Origin: a virus
IMG/VR virus record: IMGVR_UViG_3300009593_000088
Span: 1 to 29,131 of that record
Direction: 5' to 3' (one strand)
Length of the DNA stretch: 29,131 nucleotides
Shown one piece after another: positions 21,380 through 29,131 of the stretch. How positions within the stretch are numbered: position 1 is the stretch's first letter; each line of letters starts with the position of its first letter. A program made the position numbers and the translations under genes. Under the pieces are notes generated by a model. The model was not told the DNA's origin. It did no database searches and saw only the letters and a program-made list of their open reading frames with translations.

Positions 21380-24300
21380 ATGCCCTTAACAAGACTTGAT
21401 AACCTATATTCAAGTAAAACAGGTAAGTACCTATATGTGTCGCCAGATGATTTTAATGCGACTGATGAGTTAGATAATAGAGGTAATTCACCTCTACGTC
21501 CATTCAAGACGATTCAGAGAGCTTTTATAGAGGTTTCTAGGTATTCTTATCTTCCAGGTAAGGATAACGATAGATTTGACCAGTTCAGCATCATGTTGAT
21601 GCCTGGTAACCACTATATTGATAACAGACCTGGATTAGTTGAAGCTGCTAATCCTGAAGCAAGATATTTTGATGCTGCTAATTTAATTGATGCAAATAGA
21701 CAGACCATTATTGATCGTGGTGCTGCTGAAATTGCTATACATCACCCTGACTTTTTCTACCCTAAAGATACTGAAACACAAGATTACTCAAGATATAAGG
21801 ACGCATTTAGACTTTCTCAATTAAACCGTCAAGAAATTATTAATAATTCTTGGTCTGCTACTATTTCTCAATTCCCTACTCATGGACAATATGAAGATAA
21901 GTGTAAAAGAGATTTAGGTCTCTTTATTGATGCATTATCACTTGATGTTGCTCAAGCAGATGGTAATGAATATACTATTAAATTCTGTGAGTCATTCTTT
22001 AATGAATCTGGACAAACATGGTTGAATGGTAGTTTACAAGGTGAAACAACAGAAGCAATTTTTGGATTTGAAAAAGCAAGAGACAATATGTTCCTTGCTA
22101 TTGCTAACCAGTTATCAGCACAAGATCTAACAATTACTGCTGATAATGCACCAGGATCTGATTATGGTACTGCAACAAGGCAATTAAAACCATATGATGC
22201 TGATTACACTCCTGTTGATGGTAAATTAATATTACATGTTACAGATCACCAGTTATCAGTTGGTGACCATATTAATATTGCTGCAAATTCACTTACATTT
22301 ACTTGTGATCAGGATAATAACGCATCTGATCATTTATATCCAAGATTAAGTGACCCTGCTGCTGGTAAGTACCTAGAAATATTAAATGTAATAAATGATA
22401 ATCAATTTGAAGTTAATGTTGGTGCTACACCTATCGTTAACTACACACCAACAGGTGGAGAGTATGATCCTTTAACTGGTGAATTGATACTTGATATTGG
22501 TGCTCATACACTTGGAAAAGGTGAAACTGTTAAATTAGCAGGAGAATCAATCATATTCAAGTGTGATGAAGATGGTGGTGCTACCACTCATCCATATCCT
22601 CGTACTAGTGACCCAGCATATAACGCAGCATTACAAATTACTAGTGTTGGTACTACTTATACTCCTAATTCAGAGACAAAGTATAATGCAACTACTGGTA
22701 TTTTAACCGTTGATATTGGAGCTCATACTTTCCAAAATGGTGATTTCATAAAGTTAGATGATGGTGCTATAACATTCAAATGTGCAAAAGATGGTTATGC
22801 TACAGATCATGCATATCCACGTCCTACAGACCCTGCTAGTAAGCAATGGTTGCCAATTTCTAATGTAGGTGCAACATCATTTGATGTTAATGTTGGTATT
22901 TCACCTGATGTAGCATATAATGTTAGTTGGGCTGATTATACACCAACAACAGGTATGTTGGAACTTACTATTGGTAGTCATTCTTTCAATGGACCTACTA
23001 ATAAAACAGCAGAAGATGCTACTTTTGATCCTGTTACTGGTGATCTAGTAATTACTATTCAAGATCATGGATATACTGATGGTGATAGAATTAAGATAGA
23101 AGATGGATCATTAATATTCCTTTGTGACATGGACGGAAAGAATTCCGAGCATGCATATCCAAGATCTACAGATCCTGCAAGTGGTAAATTCTTACCAATT
23201 AGTGACATTACTAATGATACATTCAAAGTTAATGTTGGTGCAACTCCTACTGTAAATTATACACCTACAGGTGCTACATATAACCCTGCAAATGGTGATT
23301 TAACTCTAACTGTTGGATTTCATGATTTAAAAGCAGGAACCAACTTGATGATAAATCAGGATTCTCTCAAGTTTACTTGTGAGATGGATGGTAACAATTC
23401 TATCAAGACTTATCCTCGTTCAACAGATCCTATTTCACATGAACCAACTGCTATAACATCTGTTGGTACATCAGATCATAATGTAACTGTTGCTAATTAT
23501 GATCCTGTTACTGGTGTATTGGAATTGACTACTACTGGAAATTCATTCCAGAATAGTGATAGAGTAATGATTACAGATGAATCATTAACATTTACATGTA
23601 ATAGAGATAGTAATCAGAGTAATCATTCTTATCCTCGTTCTACTGATCCTATTAGTAATCAGTGGTTAATTATAACTAATGTTCAGAATAATAATGTTGG
23701 TGGAAATGACTATCAAACTTTTGAGGTTAATGTAGGTACATCTTCTGATATATCACAACATACGTTTGTTCCTTCTGCTTCTGCTAATGGTGCTCTTAAG
23801 AAACAAACTGGAGATATTACTGTTAATGTAGGTTCATCTCCTATTGTAGATTATAATGTTTCTAATGCAAGTTATACTCCTTCTACAGGTAATCTTGTAC
23901 TAGACATTGGACAGCATGATTTAAATGAAGGATCTAGCATTAAGTTAAAAAACGAATCAATTATCTTTACATGTGCTGCTGATAATGATCAAACCCAGCA
24001 TGCATATCCTCGTGCAGCTGGTCAAGGTGGTGCTAGTGTTGATGATCCATCATATGATACTGCTGTTACTATTCTCAATGTTGCATCAACCTCTCATCAA
24101 CCAGAAATTGGTAGTGCTTATAATCCAAATACTGGAGAATTAACTATTAAGTTATCAGGTAATACATTTAATAATGGTGATAGAGTTCAGTTTGAAGCAG
24201 ATTCTTTAATATTTACTTGTGAGAAGGATAACAATGCTACTCAACACACATATCCAAGATCTACAGATCCTGTAGTAGGAAGATGGTTGCCAATTTCTAA

Positions 24301-27300
24301 TGTAGACACTGTTGCAGGTACATTTACAGTTCAGGTAGGAACATCATACAATACTTCACAACATACATTCTTTGGTGCTCAACCAGGTGCTATGAAGAGG
24401 CAGACTGGTGAAATTTCAGTTAATGTTGGTGTTTCATCTGATCAATCTGTTCATTCATTTGTAACAACAAATGGTAGTCCAGTAATTAGTGGTGGTAACT
24501 ACTTACATACATTTTCAGAAGCAGTTCCTAATGCAGTTAAGACTGGTGGTGGATATGCTCATGAGTATGTTATTTCTACTCCTTCTGGAATAGTAAAAGC
24601 AGGTGATTCAATTAAGATCGGTGCTAATACTATAGATTTCACATGTGGATTTGATAGTAATCAAAGTGTTCACTCATATCCTCGTACTAGTGATCCAGCA
24701 TACGATTCATTACTTCCAATTGTATCTACATCTCCTACAAAAATTACAGTTGATATTGGTATTTCTCCTGATACTTCTGAACATAGATATGTTGATTCAG
24801 ACCCAGGTGCAGTAACTTCTGGTGGTAACTATAACCACGTATGGGAAAGTTCACTTCCTAATGGTTTAACAAGACAAGATGGTAAGATAAAACTTAATGT
24901 TGGTACATCTTCTAACACTACTGCTCATACATTCCATGATGCAATTTCTGGAGCATTGATTACTGGTGGTAACTATGGTCATACGTTTAAAGAATCTGCT
25001 GACAATTCAATAACATTTGCTGATAACCAGAATAATAGAGAGAATACCAATCTTTGTGCTGATATTCAGTCATTTATTGGAAACTTAACTGCTATTGTTA
25101 CATCAACAATTACTGATGGTAATACATCTGGTTTACCTGCACAACCATCAGTTTCTGCAAAAATTCCTGCAGGTGAAGAGAAATGTAAGAGAGATATTGG
25201 GTATTTTATTGATGCTATTGTATCTGACTTAAGAAATGGTGGTAATAGTAACACTATTTCTAATACAAAGACTTATTTTGATCGTGATGGTATTCCAATC
25301 GTTGATGGATTAACAGGTGAGATTGCCGAGTCTGTCACTGCATTTAATGGTGCTCGTGATATGATGACTAAAGCAGTCAGCAACCAATTATATGAAAAAG
25401 ATTTGGTAGTTACTCAAGGACCAGCAGTTGCTGGTACTCAAGGTGCACCAGTTATTGATTATGGTTTATCTGGTAATCCACAGGCATGTTCTGATGTACA
25501 ATCTAACATCATTACATTAACAAATATTTTAACAAGTACTATTAGTGCTGGTAACCTTAATAACCTTGCTACTGTACAGGTTACAGGTACAGTTCCTATC
25601 TTCAACTATAATACAGCATTAGAAGAGTGGCAAGATGATAGTATTCTAGATCTTTCTAACCCAGATAACGTTCTTTATAAGTTTAACTCTTCAACTGGTG
25701 GTACTATCGTACCTAGAGGTTGTTCTCTAATAGGTTATGACCTACGTAGAACTATTGTTAGACCACTATATGTTCCTGATTGTGTAGATGGAGATCAACC
25801 TAGATCTTCTGTCTTTAACCTAACTGGTGGTTGCTACTTGTGGCAGTTTACTATTAAGGATGGTGATTTATCTACAAATTCACCTCTTTATGATGCTGCT
25901 CATAATGTAGGTAAGGTTTACAATAACAAAGGTGATTTCTCATCATTAGCAGTTCCTGAATATTCTCACCATAAGCTCACTGTGATGACTTATGCTGGGA
26001 ATGATGAATTAGATTTATACTATACGAAGGTAGGAAAAGCATTTGCACAGTTCCAACCTACTATAGATGATGGAGAATTTGATGCTCTTGTACAAGAAAC
26101 TAGAATTGTTGGTCCTTTATCTGATACTAGATCAATTGAGAGTATTAAAATTGAAGATAATGCTGGTGGATCATCTTCTACATTATCTGTTACAACCAAG
26201 ATTGATCATGGTTATTTTGTAGGTCAGTATGTTGCTGTACTTAATACTGGATTATCTACTGAAGTTAATGGTACATGGAAAGTAACTTCAATTAATTCAA
26301 CTAACGATAAACTATTCCAGTATGTTATTCCAACTAATGCTGCTGGTCTTGGGTTAGTATCTGGTGCTACTTATACTGCTGCTGCAGGTCAGCTAGGATC
26401 TGGTGCTATTATTCAGGCAGAAATTGATTCTGTTGAATCTGCATCTCCATACGTATTCAACTGCTCCATTAGATCTACATGGGGTATTTGTGGTATGTGG
26501 GCAGATGGATCCATGGTGACTGGATTCAAATCTATGGTTGTTGCCCAGTACACTGGTGTATCACTTCAGAAAGATGATAGAGCATTCATCCGTTACGATA
26601 GATTTAATAACACATGGAATCAAGCAGCATTATCTGATGCATTTGCTACTGTTCCATATCATACTAAAGGTGATGCATACTGGAAGGATGACTGGAGAAA
26701 CTTCCACATCAGATGTACAGATGATGCGTTCATTCAGGCAGTTTCAGTATTCGCTGTTGGATATCATAACCACTTCTTGCTAGAGTCTGGTGGTGATATG
26801 AGTATCACTAACTCTAACAGTAACTTTGGTAATACTTCACTACATGCTAAAGGATTTAAGGGTTATGCCTTCAATCAAGACAAGGGTGGATACATCGATT
26901 CTATTATTCCACCTAAAGTAGTTGATACTTCTGCTACTGCAATTGTTAAGCAACAGTACTATACATTAGATATTGAAAAGTCTAATGATCAGGGTAATCA
27001 TACTAATTTATATCTTGCTGGTAATGAGAATCAGAATCCTGCATCTAGACCTGCTGTTAATATTGGTGGATATAGATTAGGTGCCAAGTCAGGTGAGCAA
27101 CTCTATGTCAATCTACAATCACCTTCTGCTGGTGGTAAGCAAAGATATCATGCTGAACTATCACCTAGTGGATGGACAACATATACTGCTTCATTATCAA
27201 CATTAAAACCTGCTGATTTCAATACTTCATTTGAAATTGGTGGTGATGCAACTGATGATTTCAACACTGCTCAAGATGCTGCGACTCTTATTGAAAGGAA

Positions 27301-29131
27301 TAAGGAATGGATTGCATCTGAAGCATATGGTTATATTATAGGGAAATATCCAGCACTTTTAACTAATCCTGCTATTACTATTAGCAAGTGTGCAAGAGAT
27401 ATTGGATTCTTTGTTGATGCTGTTGTTAAAGATTTACGTGTTGGTGGTAACGTCAATAGTATTAATGCTGGTGAATCATACTTCCAAGGCAATAATCTTA
27501 ACTACATTACTAATGAGTTATCAGAGACATTAGATGCTATGGATCATGCCAAGCGATTGATGCTTGGTGCAATGCGTAACTTTACACTTCTAATTAAGAA
27601 TTGTACCTTTACACAAAATAGTTCTAATGTAATGGTTGGTGATACTTCTGGATTAGTACCAGGAATGACAGTTACTGAATATAATCAGTCTGACTTTACT
27701 GAAGGATGGCTTGATACAAGTGCTACAAATGCAGTTACAACTAATATTCCTGGATCTAATCTTGTTATTGATCAGGTTATTAATGCTACAACAATTAGTA
27801 TAAAGGATAGAAGTACTGGTAATCCATATACTGTTATATCTGCTGGCACAACAACTGCTTGGTTATACTTTAAGAATATAAACCAGTATGGTACTTCTTC
27901 CCAGTATACAGATGAAAGTATTACTATTGATACACAGTATCCAGAGTGTACAAATATTGCTAGTGCTATTCAGGGTTACTATGATACAGTTAACCTTATC
28001 CTATCAGGAAATGGTTCTTCAATAACAAGAGTAGAAGCAATCATTGATTCTTCTTCCTTATCTGGTCGTGCTACAGTATTCACTATTGCTACTGGTGGTG
28101 GTCAATCTGACCCACATGGATGGACAACTGGTACACCTGTAAGACTTGTACCAAAAAGATCTTCTGGTAATGTTGTAGATAAGAGACTTATAAGACTTCC
28201 AATAGGATTTGCTACTAATCAAATCTATTATGTAATTGCTCCAGGTAGAGAAACATATCCAAAGACATGGCATGGAACAGGTAAAGAATTTGATAGAACA
28301 AATTCTACAAAATTAATGCTTGCTGCATCTAAAGAAAATGCTGCTGCTGGTATCTATATCTTCTCTCCAGAGACAGATTACATCGATGGTAATGTAGAGG
28401 TTGAGATTCAACAGTATGTACTAGATGATAAGTATGATTTACATCGTTATAACTGTAACGTAAGTGGTACTTATATTGAAACAGATATTCCACACATATT
28501 TGATATGCCATTGGATGCTGTATCTGTACAGAAAATATTCTTTAAGACTTCTTCTGATGCTAGTTCTGAATTACCAACTATTGCTGGTGGTGGTGTTGTA
28601 GATTCTACTACTTACTACTATCCAAGATGGGTAACCAAGACTAAATTTAGTGTTCATACATCAGAGGCAGATGCTAGAGCAGGGGTTAATGCAGTAGTAT
28701 TTACTGCTAACAGTGGTAATGACTTCATAGCATATGGTGATAAACTAACCAGTCCTTTGAAATATGATGCATCAGTACATCAGCGTTGGTACTTAAATGT
28801 TAAACCAGATTCTGTTGGTGGTGCTGATCCAGATAATATTCTGACTAGATTCCATGCTTCTGATTTCCTAGATGGTACTGGTAATCTCTTTACATCTGAT
28901 ACATGGTTTGAAAGACTGGATGATGATAGAACTCCTGATGATCGTATCTATCGTTTACGTTATGTTATTCCACAATATTTGCAGAACGTAAGAGAACCAC
29001 TTAATGGTTATGTCATTAAGACAAGAACAGATGATAGAAGAAAATTAAGACCACAGAAATTCTATCTAGAACCATTTAGTAATGGTGCTCCAGATGTTGC
29101 TGAATTTACTAACCCAGCACGTCCTGGTGAA
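21380..29131 (+). CDS. Giant modular virion structural protein (3' end outside window)
   Basis: The frame from ATG 21380 is open to the last base, giving at least 2584 residues. The N-terminus MPLTRLDNLYSSKTGKYLYV, then SPLRPFKTIQRAFIEVSRYS and FSIMLMPGNHYIDNRPG, is that of the very large cyanophage virion proteins. The PFKTIQRA part resembles the opening of pectate-lyase-type beta-helices, so a fibre or spike is plausible. Residues ~260-1110 hold nine copies of a module with core FxCxxD-x5-HxYPRxxDP. Three CxRDxGxFxDA modules start at residues 175, 1269 and 2004. Around residue 1700 is STWGICGMWADGSMVTGFKS, a block I associate with these phage proteins. A strict late promoter precedes it. 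Its location after the gp5/needle genes and its size suggest a host-contacting baseplate or tail-fibre component. Confidence 0.85.
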   Translation, partial: MPLTRLDNLYSSKTGKYLYVSPDDFNATDELDNRGNSPLRPFKTIQRAFIEVSRYSYLPGKDNDRFDQFSIMLMPGNHYIDNRPGLVEAANPEARYFDAANLIDANRQTIIDRGAAEIAIHHPDFFYPKDTETQDYSRYKDAFRLSQLNRQEIINNSWSATISQFPTHGQYEDKCKRDLGLFIDALSLDVAQADGNEYTIKFCESFFNESGQTWLNGSLQGETTEAIFGFEKARDNMFLAIANQLSAQDLTITADNAPGSDYGTATRQLKPYDADYTPVDGKLILHVTDHQLSVGDHINIAANSLTFTCDQDNNASDHLYPRLSDPAAGKYLEILNVINDNQFEVNVGATPIVNYTPTGGEYDPLTGELILDIGAHTLGKGETVKLAGESIIFKCDEDGGATTHPYPRTSDPAYNAALQITSVGTTYTPNSETKYNATTGILTVDIGAHTFQNGDFIKLDDGAITFKCAKDGYATDHAYPRPTDPASKQWLPISNVGATSFDVNVGISPDVAYNVSWADYTPTTGMLELTIGSHSFNGPTNKTAEDATFDPVTGDLVITIQDHGYTDGDRIKIEDGSLIFLCDMDGKNSEHAYPRSTDPASGKFLPISDITNDTFKVNVGATPTVNYTPTGATYNPANGDLTLTVGFHDLKAGTNLMINQDSLKFTCEMDGNNSIKTYPRSTDPISHEPTAITSVGTSDHNVTVANYDPVTGVLELTTTGNSFQNSDRVMITDESLTFTCNRDSNQSNHSYPRSTDPISNQWLIITNVQNNNVGGNDYQTFEVNVGTSSDISQHTFVPSASANGALKKQTGDITVNVGSSPIVDYNVSNASYTPSTGNLVLDIGQHDLNEGSSIKLKNESIIFTCAADNDQTQHAYPRAAGQGGASVDDPSYDTAVTILNVASTSHQPEIGSAYNPNTGELTIKLSGNTFNNGDRVQFEADSLIFTCEKDNNATQHTYPRSTDPVVGRWLPISNVDTVAGTFTVQVGTSYNTSQHTFFGAQPGAMKRQTGEISVNVGVSSDQSVHSFVTTNGSPVISGGNYLHTFSEAVPNAVKTGGGYAHEYVISTPSGIVKAGDSIKIGANTIDFTCGFDSNQSVHSYPRTSDPAYDSLLPIVSTSPTKITVDIGISPDTSEHRYVDSDPGAVTSGGNYNHVWESSLPNGLTRQDGKIKLNVGTSSNTTAHTFHDAISGALITGGNYGHTFKESADNSITFADNQNNRENTNLCADIQSFIGNLTAIVTSTITDGNTSGLPAQPSVSAKIPAGEEKCKRDIGYFIDAIVSDLRNGGNSNTISNTKTYFDRDGIPIVDGLTGEIAESVTAFNGARDMMTKAVSNQLYEKDLVVTQGPAVAGTQGAPVIDYGLSGNPQACSDVQSNIITLTNILTSTISAGNLNNLATVQVTGTVPIFNYNTALEEWQDDSILDLSNPDNVLYKFNSSTGGTIVPRGCSLIGYDLRRTIVRPLYVPDCVDGDQPRSSVFNLTGGCYLWQFTIKDGDLSTNSPLYDAAHNVGKVYNNKGDFSSLAVPEYSHHKLTVMTYAGNDELDLYYTKVGKAFAQFQPTIDDGEFDALVQETRIVGPLSDTRSIESIKIEDNAGGSSSTLSVTTKIDHGYFVGQYVAVLNTGLSTEVNGTWKVTSINSTNDKLFQYVIPTNAAGLGLVSGATYTAAAGQLGSGAIIQAEIDSVESASPYVFNCSIRSTWGICGMWADGSMVTGFKSMVVAQYTGVSLQKDDRAFIRYDRFNNTWNQAALSDAFATVPYHTKGDAYWKDDWRNFHIRCTDDAFIQAVSVFAVGYHNHFLLESGGDMSITNSNSNFGNTSLHAKGFKGYAFNQDKGGYIDSIIPPKVVDTSATAIVKQQYYTLDIEKSNDQGNHTNLYLAGNENQNPASRPAVNIGGYRLGAKSGEQLYVNLQSPSAGGKQRYHAELSPSGWTTYTASLSTLKPADFNTSFEIGGDATDDFNTAQDAATLIERNKEWIASEAYGYIIGKYPALLTNPAITISKCARDIGFFVDAVVKDLRVGGNVNSINAGESYFQGNNLNYITNELSETLDAMDHAKRLMLGAMRNFTLLIKNCTFTQNSSNVMVGDTSGLVPGMTVTEYNQSDFTEGWLDTSATNAVTTNIPGSNLVIDQVINATTISIKDRSTGNPYTVISAGTTTAWLYFKNINQYGTSSQYTDESITIDTQYPECTNIASAIQGYYDTVNLILSGNGSSITRVEAIIDSSSLSGRATVFTIATGGGQSDPHGWTTGTPVRLVPKRSSGNVVDKRLIRLPIGFATNQIYYVIAPGRETYPKTWHGTGKEFDRTNSTKLMLAASKENAAAGIYIFSPETDYIDGNVEVEIQQYVLDDKYDLHRYNCNVSGTYIETDIPHIFDMPLDAVSVQKIFFKTSSDASSELPTIAGGGVVDSTTYYYPRWVTKTKFSVHTSEADARAGVNAVVFTANSGNDFIAYGDKLTSPLKYDASVHQRWYLNVKPDSVGGADPDNILTRFHASDFLDGTGNLFTSDTWFERLDDDRTPDDRIYRLRYVIPQYLQNVREPLNGYVIKTRTDDRRKLRPQKFYLEPFSNGAPDVAEFTNPARPGE
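21902..22114 (+). repeat. CxRDxGxFxDA module, copy 1 of 3
   Basis: Encodes CKRDLGLFIDALSLDVAQ and ends near GFEKARDNMFLAIANQL. It shares layout with the copies at 25184 and 27389. Confidence 0.8.
22298..24697 (+). repeat. Nine diverged FxC-HxYPR-DP modules in the giant protein
   Basis: Cores are at 22298-22357, 22556-22615, 22775-22834, 23117-23176, 23372-23431, 23591-23650, 23966-24049, 24212-24271 and 24638-24697, spaced roughly 73 to 142 residues apart. Each core follows a segment of the form YxPxTGxLxLxI-x-H-x3-GDxIKI and is usually followed by FxVNVG. Copy 5 lacks the His (KTYPR) and copy 7 carries an eight-residue insertion between PR and DP. Confidence 0.9.
25184..25393 (+). repeat. 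CxRDxGxFxDA module, copy 2 of 3
   Basis: Encodes CKRDIGYFIDAIVSDLRNGG and ends near FNGARDMMTKAVSNQLY. It is preceded by LCADIQSFIGNLTAIVTSTI and followed by a related ACSDVQSNIITLTNILTSTI. Confidence 0.85.
27389..27588 (+). repeat. CxRDxGxFxDA module, copy 3 of 3
   Basis: Encodes CARDIGFFVDAVVKDLRVGG and ends near MDHAKRLMLGAMRNFT. A diverged ECTNIASAIQGYYDTVNLIL follows at about 27948. Confidence 0.85.

Noticed and set aside
25066-28511. Several 60-81 codon ORFs inside the giant structural gene
   Set aside because: The plus-strand frame from 21380 is continuous and protein-like through all of them, so they are shadows.
1-29131. CRISPR array, insertion sequence or integrase/attachment site
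   Set aside because: No regularly spaced identical repeats, transposase or integrase motifs were seen; the repeated 49-bp block is only in two copies and diverged.

Overview
The window is an AT-rich segment of a T4-type myovirus that infects marine picocyanobacteria (a cyanomyovirus of Synechococcus or Prochlorococcus). T4-type core genes are recognisable: gp33, gp32, gp53, gp48, gp4, gp26, gp27, a gp5-type hub/needle and a gp19/gp54-type tube protein. They sit among genes typical of cyanophages: phoH, several 2OG-Fe(II) oxygenases, a DUF1825 gene, a CP12-like gene and a cpeT-like bilin lyase gene. Late promoters of the T4 type (xATAAATA or CTAAATAA) stand before late genes, and sigma70-type promoters (TTGAC-N17-TATAAT-like) before early ones.

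Layout. (1) 1-3220, plus strand: the 3' part of phoH, a 2OG oxygenase, a RecB/Cas4-type exonuclease, gp33, DUF1825 and gp32, closely packed up to a promoter/hairpin cassette before gp32. (2) 3226-5129, plus: a terminator with a sigma70 promoter built into it drives an unknown gene, two 2OG-Fe(II) oxygenases of the TIGR02466 type and a 47-residue ORF. (3) 5130-8044, minus: gp4, an unidentified virion protein, gp48 and gp53, converging on a shared terminator at 5121-5156. (4) 8077-19988, plus: the tail module, with a tube-like protein, gp26, a -1 frame extension (gp51-like), two tape-measure/tail-lysin-like proteins, gp27, a 1145-residue gp5-type protein with no visible lysozyme domain, and a separate needle beta-helix protein. 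(5) 20094-21324: a host-derived cassette (two unknown small ORFs, CP12-like, CpeT-like, tRNA-Thr) under overlapping early and late promoters. (6) 21380 to the end: one uninterrupted reading frame of at least 2584 codons, a giant virion structural protein made of repeated modules and cut by the window edge.

How it works together. Early/middle genes supply replication and recombination (gp32, exonuclease) and the late-transcription coactivator gp33, which acts at the late promoters seen here. Late genes build the baseplate hub, tail tube and fibre-like structures. The CP12/CpeT cassette probably redirects host carbon and light metabolism during infection.

The most notable signals are: a probable programmed -1 frameshift (T_TTT_TTC plus stem-loop) joining gp26 to a downstream domain just before the tape-measure-like genes; two hairpins whose loop carries the -35 box of a sigma70 promoter, flanking gp32; an intergenic 49-bp block present twice, 11 kb apart, each time directly before a promoter; and the modular giant ORF. 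All calls come from reading the sequence; no database search was run.
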